In this document: positions 1 to 7,753 of the stretch, one piece after another | How the letters are laid out: the number at the start of each line of letters is the position of its first letter | Position numbering within the stretch: position 1 is the first letter of the stretch | Assembly: GCF_028288225.1 (NCBI RefSeq) | Contig: NZ_JAQBOC010000017.1 | Coordinates: 62,001 to 126,000 of the forward strand | Direction: 5' to 3' | Length of the DNA: 64,000 nucleotides | Origin: Mucilaginibacter sp. | Lineage (GTDB): Bacteria; Bacteroidota; Bacteroidia; Sphingobacteriales; Sphingobacteriaceae | Program-made: the position numbers and the translations under genes | Notes under the pieces: generated by a model | What the model was told of the DNA's origin: nothing | What the model saw: the letters and a program-made list of their open reading frames with translations, nothing else | Databases searched by the model: none

Positions 1-237
1 CTAACCTTAAACCTTGAAAACGGTAAAAAAGTAATAATAAACGCGCCAAACAACAGCGATGATAATTTATACATCAATAGCATGAATTTGAATGGCAAGC
101 CTTATGACCTGACCTGGTTAAGCCATACAACGTTAAACCAGGGGGCCGTAATAAATTATAACATGTCATCAAAGCCAAATAAGCTGCGTGGTACTAAAGC
201 GAGTGATGTTCCTTATTCTTTATCCAATCAAAAATAA
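1..237 (+). CDS. GH92 family glycosidase (alpha-mannosidase type), C-terminal end
   Basis: Partial gene: reading frame 1 is open from the window edge to the TAA at 235-237, giving 78 residues. The fragment holds the pattern typical of the end of GH92 enzymes: NLYINSMNLNGKPYDLTW, then a stretch ending in NYNMSSKPNK and a DVPYSL tail. GH92 enzymes are Ca-dependent exo-acting alpha-mannosidases, usually periplasmic or surface exposed in Bacteroidota. The catalytic part lies outside the window, so activity cannot be judged. It runs in the same direction as the secreted oxidoreductase that follows 7 bases later, so the two are probably co-transcribed. Confidence 0.75.
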   Translation, partial: LTLNLENGKKVIINAPNNSDDNLYINSMNLNGKPYDLTWLSHTTLNQGAVINYNMSSKPNKLRGTKASDVPYSLSNQK

Positions 238-244
238 TCTGTGT

Positions 245-1345
245 ATGAAAAGTCTGAAAAATTATAGTCTGAAAATAATTGTGCTGATTGCTGTACTGTT
301 TGTTTGTATAACCAATGCAAATGCACAAAGTAAATTCAGGGTTGGCGTAGCTGGTTTAAATCACGATCATATTTACAATATTTTGAATGATTACAGGAAA
401 GGCAGGGTAAATATTGTCGGCATAGCCGAACCCAATAAACATTTGTGGGAGAAATACGGCAAACAGTTCCATATCCCCGATACTTTATTTTTTACTGACC
501 TTAAAACTATGATAGCCAAATGCAAACCAGCTATTGTATTAGGTTATAATGCCGTTGGCAACCATGTTGATGTGGTTGAGGTATGTGCTCCATTGGGCAT
601 CCCGGTAATGGTAGAAAAGCCTTTGGCTGCTACTTTGATACAGGCTAAACGGATTGAAACACTTGCAAATAAATATCATATAACCGTGCTGACTAATTAC
701 GAAACTACATGGTATCCGTCTTTCCAGGGCATTTATGATATTGTAAATAAAGACAGCATTGGTGCCATTCGTAAAATGGTAGCGCACGATGGGCACCAGG
801 GCCCGCGTGAGATTGGCTGCAGTGAGGAGTTTTTAGCCTGGCTTACCGATCCTGTTTTAAACGGAGCAGGCGCCCTTAACGATTTTGGCTGTTATGGCGC
901 TGATTTAATGACGTGGCTGATGCATGGCCAAAGGCCAATTGCAGTATATGCAGTTGCAAAACATTACAAGCCAAATGTTTATCCTAAAGTTGAAGATGAT
1001 GCCACCATAACAGTTGAATATCCTACAGCTACCGGATTAATCGAAGGATCATGGGCGTGGCCGTTTAGCATCAAAGATCTTGAAGTTTTTGGCGAAAAAG
1101 GCTATTTGCATGCAACAGATATGAAAAACCTGAGCATGCGGATGCGTGAAAATAAAAAAAGCGTAATAGACTTAAAACCGTTAACTGAACCAAATGATGA
1201 TCCGGTTACGTATTTTAACGCCTTTTTGCAAAAGAAGATTAAAGGTGATGATGACCGTACCTCATTAAAATACAATATGATAGTGATGGAGATTCTGGAT
1301 GCCGCCAAAAGATCAATTAAGGAGGGGAAGCGGATAGTGTTATAA
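245..1345 (+). CDS. Secreted Gfo/Idh/MocA family oxidoreductase
   Basis: Predicted NAD(P)-dependent sugar or inositol dehydrogenase-like protein of 366 residues. The ATG at 245 is preferred over an in-frame GTG at 188 because it puts a clean signal peptide (MKSLKNYSLKIIVLIAVLFV, ending NANAQ) at the N-terminus and does not overlap the upstream gene. A Rossmann half follows (RVGVAGLNHDHIYNIL, then IVGIAEPN), with the family EKP motif in VMVEKPLA near residue 123 and a GFO_IDH_MocA C-terminal half (GALNDFGCYGADLMTWL). An exported member next to a GH92 enzyme fits a role in processing released sugars, but the substrate is not visible. A group of exported Gfo/Idh/MocA proteins acts as glycosidases by redox chemistry; that is only a possibility here. 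Confidence 0.85.
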   Translation: MKSLKNYSLKIIVLIAVLFVCITNANAQSKFRVGVAGLNHDHIYNILNDYRKGRVNIVGIAEPNKHLWEKYGKQFHIPDTLFFTDLKTMIAKCKPAIVLGYNAVGNHVDVVEVCAPLGIPVMVEKPLAATLIQAKRIETLANKYHITVLTNYETTWYPSFQGIYDIVNKDSIGAIRKMVAHDGHQGPREIGCSEEFLAWLTDPVLNGAGALNDFGCYGADLMTWLMHGQRPIAVYAVAKHYKPNVYPKVEDDATITVEYPTATGLIEGSWAWPFSIKDLEVFGEKGYLHATDMKNLSMRMRENKKSVIDLKPLTEPNDDPVTYFNAFLQKKIKGDDDRTSLKYNMIVMEILDAAKRSIKEGKRIVL

Positions 1346-1356
1346 CTTGAATAGGG

Positions 1357-1463
1357 TGATTGGGGTGACTAAGTTGGATTGAGTTGATTTGGTTTGTTAC
1401 CATTGTTTTTTTTAACCAAATCAACTCAATCAACTCAATCTAACCAATCCAACTTAATCCAAC
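1357..1463. repeat. Inverted word repeat filling the intergenic gap
   Basis: The gap between the oxidoreductase and the deacetylase holds two halves built from repeats of a TTGATTTGGTT/TTGAGTTGA-like word. The left arm ATTGAGTTGATTTGGTT (1378-1394) is the exact reverse complement of AACCAAATCAACTCAAT (1414-1430), giving a 17-bp stem. Further copies of the word extend both sides. It could form a strong RNA hairpin, but there is no terminal T-run directly after it. Confidence 0.8.
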
Positions 1464-1492
1464 ATAAACAATTAACCAGAAGAAAAAAATAT

Positions 1493-1500
1493 TACTTTTG
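1493..1500 (+). promoter_or_regulatory. Bacteroidota -7 promoter element (TACTTTTG)
   Basis: TACTTTTG matches the Bacteroidota TAnnTTTG core exactly and lies 39 bases before the ATG of the deacetylase gene at 1540. No clear TTTG -33 box is seen upstream, where the DNA is A-rich. Assigned by motif and position only. Confidence 0.5.
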
Positions 1501-1539
1501 CCGCAGTTATTGATATTTTAATACCTCGAGAATCTATAT

Positions 1540-2322
1540 ATGATAAAACAACTTCTAACTGCGGCGAGCCTGTGCTTTTTAAGCTTGGCGGCTTCTGCGC
1601 AAGGTAATAATGCAGCCATAATGGCCCGTAAACAAGTTCCGGTTATTTGCTACCACCAAATTCGGGACTGGCGACCAAAAGATTCAAAAAATGCAAAGGA
1701 TTATATTATTCCTGTTCAATCTTTTAAGGATCATATTAAAATGCTGGCAGATAGCGGATACCATTCCATATTGCCCGATCAGTTGTATGATTACCTTACC
1801 AAAGGTACTGCACTTCCAAGCAAACCGGTTATGTTAACATTTGACGATACCGACCTTGACCAGTTTGAAGTGGCGCGCCCGACATTGAAAAAATACGGGT
1901 TTAAAGCTGTTTATTTTATCATGACGGTTTCACTAGGAAGGCCTCATTACATGAGCAAGGAGCAAGTTAAACAATTATCTGACGAAGGAAATATAATAGG
2001 CAGCCATACCTGGGACCACCACCGCGTAGATAAATATAAACACGATGCCAATCCTAAAAAAGATGATTGGATAGTACAAATTGACAAGCCAACCAAAAAA
2101 CTGGAAGAAATTACCGGCAAAAAAATAAATTATTTCGCTTTTCCTTTCGGCGTATGGAAAAAACCTGTTTTACCTGAATTAAAAAAGTATCATTTTAAAC
2201 TGGCCTTCCAGTTGGCTGATAAACGTGATGAGAATGATCCGTTATTGACCGTTCGCCGGATATTAGACAGTGGCTATTGGACAACAAAAACATTCAGCAG
2301 CAGCGTAAGGCATAGCTTTTAA
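1540..2322 (+). CDS. Secreted polysaccharide deacetylase family protein (NodB/CE4 fold)
   Basis: Predicted metal-dependent carbohydrate deacetylase of 260 residues, with signal peptide MIKQLLTAASLCFLSLAASAQ. The NodB signature runs in order: motif 1 is MLTFDDTDLD (canonical TFDDG, here TFDDT), motif 2 is SHTWDHHR, which supplies metal-binding histidines, motif 3 is FAFPFG, and a late VRRIL segment follows. The entry into the barrel (VPVICYHQIRDW) is typical of the PgaB/YadE-like group that acts on cell-wall or exopolysaccharide N-acetyl groups. It has its own promoter core at 1493 and ends inside a G+C-rich palindrome. The TFDDT variant keeps both Asp residues, so I expect an active enzyme; the substrate is unknown. 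Confidence 0.85.
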   Translation: MIKQLLTAASLCFLSLAASAQGNNAAIMARKQVPVICYHQIRDWRPKDSKNAKDYIIPVQSFKDHIKMLADSGYHSILPDQLYDYLTKGTALPSKPVMLTFDDTDLDQFEVARPTLKKYGFKAVYFIMTVSLGRPHYMSKEQVKQLSDEGNIIGSHTWDHHRVDKYKHDANPKKDDWIVQIDKPTKKLEEITGKKINYFAFPFGVWKKPVLPELKKYHFKLAFQLADKRDENDPLLTVRRILDSGYWTTKTFSSSVRHSF

Positions 2323-2346
2323 GCCCCCTACCCCCTAAAAGGGGAA
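2321..2346. repeat. G+C-rich palindromic unit (CCCCCTAAAAGGGG type)
   Basis: The unit overlaps the TAA of the deacetylase gene and has the same core as the twin palindromes in the his operon (CCCCCTAAAGGGGG at 30588, 30682, 34313 and 34400). Here it is a single copy, preceded by a short C-run. Its start coincides with a stop codon, as in the other upstream-arm copies. Confidence 0.75.
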
Positions 2347-2359
2347 TTAAAAAAGTTTA

Positions 2360-2388
2360 AGTCCCTGTTTGCCTTGCAAACGGGGACT
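2360..2388 (+). terminator. Hairpin terminator between convergent genes
   Basis: AGTCCCTGTTTGC pairs with GCAAACGGGGACT across a CTT loop: a 13-bp stem with one T-G wobble, followed by CTGTTTT. It lies between the convergent deacetylase and SpoIIAA-like genes, so it may act in both directions. The T-tract is short. Confidence 0.65.
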
Positions 2389-2393
2389 CTGTT

Positions 2394-2879
2394 TTACAGG
2401 TTCTCGCCCGAAGGGCCTTGCCCTTTGTTTGATGAGTTCTCCGTGGCAGGTTCAAGCTCATCATTATCTGTAGGTACAGCAGTTGTTTTTTTTGAATGAT
2501 CTTTGTCATCCCCATCTTTTTCACTTACCCATTTAATTGCAGCATCCAATTCGGCCAATGGATAACCTCTTGATTTACCGGGAATAAACAGACGGAACGC
2601 ATCGCTAAACCATTCTACAGCTTTCTGGTCAGTTACAACGGCAATTTTATTCCATTGTGTAAAATGTTTTAAGCCCAGTTTAAAATCATCCCACCAGGCC
2701 CCTGCCGTAAAATTCCCGATATCAGTTTCAAGTATTAGTAAATAATTGATTTCACCCTGGCGCTCAACAAGCTCATCCAAATGGGGAATGAATACTTTTT
2801 CATAATCATCTTTACTAACTTCGCCAACCGCATGGATTCCTATTACATGAGATGGCAGATCTTTGATATATCGTAACAT
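2394..2879 (-). CDS. SpoIIAA-like (STAS/SEC14-fold, DUF3478-type) protein, copy 1
   Basis: 161-residue cytoplasmic protein without signal peptide. Residues 1-120 look like the SpoIIAA-like family: MLRYIKDLPSHVIGIHAVGE, then YLLILETDIGNFTAGAWWDD, then KIAVVTDQKAVEW and FIPGKSRGYPLAELDAAIKW. Family members have a small alpha/beta STAS-related fold, and their biochemical role is not settled. The last 40 residues are a low-complexity, charged tail (KDGDDKDHSKK onward) absent from the neighbouring copy. It is a tandem paralogue of the gene at 2944-3309, which lies upstream on the same strand 64 bases away, so the pair probably arose by local duplication. Confidence 0.75.
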   Translation of the reverse strand: MLRYIKDLPSHVIGIHAVGEVSKDDYEKVFIPHLDELVERQGEINYLLILETDIGNFTAGAWWDDFKLGLKHFTQWNKIAVVTDQKAVEWFSDAFRLFIPGKSRGYPLAELDAAIKWVSEKDGDDKDHSKKTTAVPTDNDELEPATENSSNKGQGPSGENL

Positions 2880-2943
2880 AACTTTAGTTTTTTTATAACA
2901 ACACAGACCTAAACGGTGTGTTTTTATTGTTTAAAAATCAAGC

Positions 2944-3309
2944 TTATTTTACAATCACCCACCTTATTGCTTTGTCAAGCTGATCTAATGGAAAGAACCG
3001 GAACTTACCGGGGATTATATATTTAAAAAGATCGCTATAGCCCATTGCACCTTTTTGATCTGTTACGAGAGCTACCCTTCCCCATTTAAAAAAATATTTG
3101 AACCCGATTTTTATATTGCCGCACCATGCTCCGCTTGCAAAATTCTTTATATCTGTTTCAAGCACCAACACAAAATTGATCTTACTGTTCCTTTTAAGCA
3201 GATCATCAATTATCGGGATAAGCGCGTTTTCATATTCTGTTTCAGTAACCGCAGCAAACGCATGTAAACCTGCTATATGAGAGGGCATATTATTGATCAA
3301 CTGAAGCAT
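2944..3309 (-). CDS. SpoIIAA-like (STAS/SEC14-fold, DUF3478-type) protein, copy 2
   Basis: 121-residue cytoplasmic protein, clearly paralogous to the product of 2394-2879. The shared landmarks are MLQLINNMPSHIAGLHAFA, FVLVLETDIKNFASGAWCGN, RVALVTDQKG and YIIPGKFRFFPLDQLDKAIRW. It is the normal length for the family and lacks the charged tail of copy 1. The start at 3309 matches the start of copy 1 in alignment. The role is unknown; the pair suggests either dosage or partner specialisation. Confidence 0.75.
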   Translation of the reverse strand: MLQLINNMPSHIAGLHAFAAVTETEYENALIPIIDDLLKRNSKINFVLVLETDIKNFASGAWCGNIKIGFKYFFKWGRVALVTDQKGAMGYSDLFKYIIPGKFRFFPLDQLDKAIRWVIVK

Positions 3310-3450
3310 ATATTAACATTGGTGTTGTAAAACTTCTCTATAAACTCACAATAATTAAGCCACACTATAAAAACATTGCCATTATAAACTATCTATCACA
3401 ATAGTTAATGTGTACTATATCAAACCGGATGGTTAAATTTCATTTTATAC

Positions 3451-3458
3451 TATCTTTG
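3451..3458 (+). promoter_or_regulatory. Bacteroidota -7 promoter element (TATCTTTG) of queG
   Basis: TATCTTTG fits TAnnTTTG exactly and sits only 6 bases before the ATG at 3465. It lies inside a longer upstream reading frame beginning at 3408, which argues that the real start is 3465 and that the transcript has almost no 5' leader. Confidence 0.6.
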
Positions 3459-3464
3459 CAATTA

Positions 3465-4400
3465 ATGAAGCAAAGCCGGGCAGCATACAGTCATCTTATT
3501 AAAACTGAGGCCAAAAACCTGGGCTTTTTGTTTTGCGGTATTTCCAAAGCTGATTTTTTGGAGGAAGAAGCACCAAGACTCGAAACATGGTTAAGAAAAG
3601 ACATGCATGGCGAAATGCAATACATGGAAAACCATTTTGATAAGCGTCTTGATCCGCGTTTACTGGTTGACGGGGCCAGGTCTGTAATCTCATTAGGTTT
3701 AAATTACTATACAGATCAGGTGCATTCCGATCCTTTAAGTCCTAAGATATCAAAGTATGCTTACGGCTCTGATTATCATAATGTTATAAAGGAAAAATTA
3801 AAGCAGCTACTTGAATTTATAAATGATAAAATAGGGAAAGTTGGCGGTCGGGCTTTTGTCGACTCTGCACCGGTACTTGATAAAGCCTGGGCGAAAAAAG
3901 CTGGGTTGGGCTGGATAGGAAAAAACACAAATCTCATCAATCAAAAAACCGGCTCGTTCTTTTTTTTGGCAGAGTTAATTGTGGATATTGACCTTGAATA
4001 TGATATTACCCCCACTGCCGACCATTGCGGAACCTGCACCCGTTGTATTGATGCCTGCCCTACTGAAGCTATTGTTGCCCCCTATGTTGTTGATGGAAGC
4101 CGCTGTATCTCCTATTTAACCATTGAGCTTAAAAACGAGATCCCGCAGGAGTTTAAAAATAAAATGGATAATTGGATGTTCGGCTGCGACGTTTGCCAGG
4201 ATGTGTGCCCATGGAACAAATTTTCTGTACTTAATACTGAACCCGCTTTTATCCCGCATGCTGATCTGCTTAATTTAAACAAGCAGGATTGGGATGAAAT
4301 AACCGAAGATGTGTTTCAAAAAGTATTTAAAAACTCCGCAGTAAAAAGAACAAAGTTTAGCGGGCTTAAAAGAAATATATCGTTTTTGGGGAATAGTTAA
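3465..4400 (+). CDS. queG: Epoxyqueuosine reductase QueG
   Basis: Cytoplasmic cobalamin- and Fe-S-dependent enzyme that reduces epoxyqueuosine to queuosine in tRNA, the last step of queuosine synthesis. Length 311 residues from the ATG at 3465; an in-frame ATG at 3408 is rejected because the promoter core lies between them and the family starts about here. Visible landmarks: [20 protein letters not shown] near the N-terminus, [19 protein letters not shown], the [14 protein letters not shown] segment, and two 4Fe-4S cluster motifs, [16 protein letters not shown] and [11 protein letters not shown], near residues 185-250. The C-terminal HEAT-like part is short, as in the short QueG forms. It is convergent with the exonuclease gene that follows. 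Confidence 0.93.
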   Translation: MKQSRAAYSHLIKTEAKNLGFLFCGISKADFLEEEAPRLETWLRKDMHGEMQYMENHFDKRLDPRLLVDGARSVISLGLNYYTDQVHSDPLSPKISKYAYGSDYHNVIKEKLKQLLEFINDKIGKVGGRAFVDSAPVLDKAWAKKAGLGWIGKNTNLINQKTGSFFFLAELIVDIDLEYDITPTADHCGTCTRCIDACPTEAIVAPYVVDGSRCISYLTIELKNEIPQEFKNKMDNWMFGCDVCQDVCPWNKFSVLNTEPAFIPHADLLNLNKQDWDEITEDVFQKVFKNSAVKRTKFSGLKRNISFLGNS

Positions 4401-4446
4401 TTAGAGACCGGTTAATCAGAGATTAGGGGGAATTTACGTAAAATAC

Positions 4447-4483
4447 AAAGTCCGGAAATCCCTCTTTCGGACTTCCGGACTTT
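4447..4483. terminator. Inverted repeat between convergent genes
   Basis: AAAGTCCGGAA (4447-4457) and TTCCGGACTTT (4473-4483) form an 11-bp perfect stem ending in a short T-run, between queG and the convergent exonuclease gene. The surrounding gap (about 4401-4510) is made of variants of the same GTCCGGA/GTCCGAAAG words; related words recur at 10675-10720. It probably works as a two-way terminator while also being part of the word-repeat family. Confidence 0.55.
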
Positions 4484-4514
4484 ACTGACTTTCGGACTGA
4501 CCTGCTCTCTAACC

Positions 4515-5567
4515 TCACCCCTTCTTAAACTTATCAGCAAGCAGCTTCAGCATATCATCATTTACAGGTAGTGCCGGGCCGTCATCCTTCTTTTTAAAAG
4601 GTTTATTTTCAGGCCGTGGATAGTTGCTCGTTTTTAAGTGATCAGGTTTATGGAACTCCCTTTTCACCTGATTTTCCACAGGCTGAGCTTCTGCCGGAGC
4701 TTCTTGTGATTTTTGGTTTACCTGCTGCTGCAGTTGTTGTTTAGCATAACGTTCAGCAGATTTTTTTGCATTCCAGCGGGTATAGATCTCTTCTAACTTA
4801 CGTTTTGTATATAATGGAAAATCCCCCTGCATCATCCATGAATAGTAGCTGGGCTCAATTTTCAGTACGTCTTCAACTGTTTTGCCTTTATGTTTTCCAA
4901 AATTAAAGGTCTCTTCGCCATTTTCGTTGTAAACCATGCGTCCGGCAAAATCAACAGGTTTATTAAGGTTAGTAAAATGATGCAATGCTTCAATATCATT
5001 TACAACAGGTATTGACCGGTTCCCTTTTTTATCTTCCCATTCTATATTTTCATATTTGGCTATCTGAGCAAGTAAAACTTCCATGGTAGCGCGTGTGTCA
5101 GCTTCGGCCGAGTGAGCATTTATTATCTGTTTATCACAATAAAACTGGTATGCCGCCTTTAATGTACGCTGCTCCATCTGGTGAAATATATTCTGCACAT
5201 CTACAAAATGGCGGTTATCCAGATCAAATAAAACATTGGCCCTTAAAAATTCCTCCATCAGCATTGGAATATCAAACTTGTTGGAGTTATAGCCGGCAAG
5301 ATCACTTATACCAATAAACTCGGCTATCATCAGAGCTATTTCTTTAAAAAGAGGTTCATCTTTTATATGCTCATCATAAATACCATGTACCAGCGATGAT
5401 TCCAACGGAATTGGCATGCCGGGATTTACCCGCCAGGTTTTCACCTCTTCGCTGCCATCAGGATGTAGTTTGATAACAGATAATTCAACAATACGATCAA
5501 CACCCAGATTTGTTCCTGTTGATTCAATGTCGAAAAAAGCCAGGGGCCGTTTTAAGTTTAATTTCAT
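4515..5567 (-). CDS. DnaQ-like 3'-5' exonuclease (Pol III epsilon family)
   Basis: 350-residue cytoplasmic protein. Residues 1-180 form a DEDD exonuclease domain: ExoI motif FFDIESTGTN (Asp and Glu ligands), ExoII around LAGYNSNKFDIPMLMEEF, and ExoIII HSAEADTRATMEVLLAQ with the His-x4-Asp pattern of the DEDDh class. Residues about 215-265 hold a small module seen in other exonucleases (FNFGKHKGKTVEDV, YYSWMMQGDFP), often annotated as DUF3820-like. The rest is a Gln- and Lys-rich tail. It is not a plain DnaQ proofreading subunit, which lacks this tail; a repair or RNA-processing role is possible. Confidence 0.85.
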   Translation of the reverse strand: MKLNLKRPLAFFDIESTGTNLGVDRIVELSVIKLHPDGSEEVKTWRVNPGMPIPLESSLVHGIYDEHIKDEPLFKEIALMIAEFIGISDLAGYNSNKFDIPMLMEEFLRANVLFDLDNRHFVDVQNIFHQMEQRTLKAAYQFYCDKQIINAHSAEADTRATMEVLLAQIAKYENIEWEDKKGNRSIPVVNDIEALHHFTNLNKPVDFAGRMVYNENGEETFNFGKHKGKTVEDVLKIEPSYYSWMMQGDFPLYTKRKLEEIYTRWNAKKSAERYAKQQLQQQVNQKSQEAPAEAQPVENQVKREFHKPDHLKTSNYPRPENKPFKKKDDGPALPVNDDMLKLLADKFKKG

Positions 5568-5770
5568 TTTAAAGCTATATTTTTATTCTACTCGAAATGT
5601 ACGTAATAGTCCTTACCTTTTATAGGAGAACTTTTATTTCAGTTTGCAAGCCTGTTAGCAAAGGTCGCAAAAGTCCTAAAAAGAATCAGAACTATAAATT
5701 TTTTAATTTAATTAATTTTAAAGATAAAAGGTTTATTTTGTAGCCGCCTAATTAAACTAAACTAAAGCGC

Positions 5771-7753
5771 ATGAAAAAACCTTTACTTATCCTCTTTTTC
5801 TCATTTTTTATTGCGATGCAGGTATCAGCTCAGGATTTCTCTTATGGAACTGTTACCACCGAAGAAATGAACATGAAAAGTTATGCCAAAGACACATCAG
5901 TACACGCTGTTGTGTTACAGGAATTTGGCAAATCGAGCATTAATATCGGCAGCGATGATAACATTAAACAGATCTATGAGTACCACGTTAAAATAAAAAT
6001 ATTCGATGCCAAAGCCTTTGAAAAAGGAACGGTAAAAATACTTTTATACAGAAACGATAAAACCGATGCTTACGAAGACGTGTCAAATATAAAGGGAGTT
6101 ACCTATTATAAAGATGATAACGGCTTTACCCAAAAAATTGATCTCGAAGATAAAAAGGTTTATCCTGTAAAAGAAAACCAGTATTGGGCAAATTATAAAT
6201 TTGCAATGCCTGGCTTGCGTAATGGGTGTATAATTGAATATAAATATCGCGTCGAATCGTTCCGCTGGTACAAACTCCGTTCGTGGGAGTTCCAGGATGA
6301 TATCCCCAAAGTTTATTCAGAATATGAAGTACATATCCCTGGTTTCTTCAATTTTAATGCATCAATAAAAGGTTTTTTAAAACTAACTAAAAACACTTCA
6401 TCTGTTGAGTCGCAATGCTTTGAAACACACGGAGCAAAAGCTGATTGTTCATTAATTAATTATGGAATGGCCGATATTCCTGCATTTAAGGAAGATGACT
6501 ATATGACTTCGCCAAAAAACTTTTTATCAATTATAAATTTTGAGCTGGTCGATTTCCAAAGCCCTTATGATGGCCTAAAACACAAAGAAACAAAGGAGTG
6601 GAAAGATATTGATTATGCGCTTAAAACCAATGCATCATTTGGCGGACAGTTAAAAAGAAAAAGTTTATTAAAAGATAAAATTACGCCAATAATAGCCGGT
6701 AAAGCTGATGATTTGGCAAAGGCAAAGGCAATTTACCAGTACTGGCAAAAATGGTTTAAATGGGATGGTTTTTGGTCAATTTACAGCGACAATATCAGCA
6801 AATCAATAGATAAACATAGCGGCGATGTAGCTGATATCAACCTCTCGTTGGTTACGGCTTTAAGTTCAGCCGGTTTAAATGCGGAAACAGTTCTGCTGTC
6901 TACCCGTGATAACGGCGCGCTGAATACCTTATACCCTGTAATAAACGATTTTAATTATTTGGTCGCAAAAGTTAATATCGGCGACCAGGTTTATTTGCTC
7001 GATGCAACCGACCCACTACTTCCTTTCGGCGTGCTACCTTTTAAATGCTTAAACGACAAGGGCCGGGTTTTCAGCCTTGATAAACCATCCTACTTTATGG
7101 ATATGAGCCTGCCGCAACGCGAAAAAAGCAGCTACCTGCTTGATGTTACGTTACAGAATGATGGTAAATTAAAGGGCACCTTAACAAATTATTCAACAGG
7201 CTACGAGGCCTATAAAAGAAGGGCAGCCATTAAAAAGTTCAACAGCATTGATGAATATGTTGAGAACCTCAACAGTAAGCTGCCAAAATGGAAAATACTA
7301 AAATCGGAAATAAGGTACCTCGACAGCCTGGATATGCCTGTTGCCGAAATATATGATGTTGAAATTAAAGTTTATGATAAGCTTGGTGAAAGTAACCGGG
7401 TAACGTTCAGTCCGTATTACATAAATAAGATAACAACTAACCCATTTAAATTAAACGAGCGTTCGTATCCAATTGATATGGGGATGGCATCAGAAGACCG
7501 TTATGTAATAACCGTGCATTTGCCTGCAGATTATATGGTTGACACTCCCCCACCGGCTATGGCTGTAGCAATGCCTAATAGTGGCGGCAAATATATAAGC
7601 AGCTACGAGCCTGGTGATAACTCCTTTAGTTTTACTTACTTCACCCAATTTACTAAATCGGTGTACGGGGCCGAAGAATATCCCTATATCAAAGAGTTTT
7701 ATAATAAAATTATACAGTCGCAAAAAACCGAAATGGTTTTTAAAAAGAAATAA
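5771..7753 (+). CDS. Secreted DUF3857 / transglutaminase-like protein, active site lost
   Basis: 660-residue exported protein with signal peptide MKKPLLILFFSFFIAMQVSA. The DUF3857 domain spans about residues 60-230 (YEYHVKIKIFDAKAFEKG, then CIIEYKYRVES), followed by a transglutaminase-like domain around 310-420. The position of the catalytic Cys is Val353 (SGDVADINLS), and that of the catalytic His is Tyr396 (DFNYLVAKV); the following LDATDP keeps the Asp. So it looks like a catalytically dead paralogue of the next gene, whose stop-start overlap suggests co-translation. Such pairs are common in Bacteroidota, but their role is not known to me. A weak promoter-like TTATTTTG lies at 5733. Confidence 0.85.
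   Translation: MKKPLLILFFSFFIAMQVSAQDFSYGTVTTEEMNMKSYAKDTSVHAVVLQEFGKSSINIGSDDNIKQIYEYHVKIKIFDAKAFEKGTVKILLYRNDKTDAYEDVSNIKGVTYYKDDNGFTQKIDLEDKKVYPVKENQYWANYKFAMPGLRNGCIIEYKYRVESFRWYKLRSWEFQDDIPKVYSEYEVHIPGFFNFNASIKGFLKLTKNTSSVESQCFETHGAKADCSLINYGMADIPAFKEDDYMTSPKNFLSIINFELVDFQSPYDGLKHKETKEWKDIDYALKTNASFGGQLKRKSLLKDKITPIIAGKADDLAKAKAIYQYWQKWFKWDGFWSIYSDNISKSIDKHSGDVADINLSLVTALSSAGLNAETVLLSTRDNGALNTLYPVINDFNYLVAKVNIGDQVYLLDATDPLLPFGVLPFKCLNDKGRVFSLDKPSYFMDMSLPQREKSSYLLDVTLQNDGKLKGTLTNYSTGYEAYKRRAAIKKFNSIDEYVENLNSKLPKWKILKSEIRYLDSLDMPVAEIYDVEIKVYDKLGESNRVTFSPYYINKITTNPFKLNERSYPIDMGMASEDRYVITVHLPADYMVDTPPPAMAVAMPNSGGKYISSYEPGDNSFSFTYFTQFTKSVYGAEEYPYIKEFYNKIIQSQKTEMVFKKK

Noticed and set aside
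188..244. Upstream start for the Gfo/Idh/MocA gene
   Set aside because: It overlaps the GH92 frame and would bury the signal peptide.
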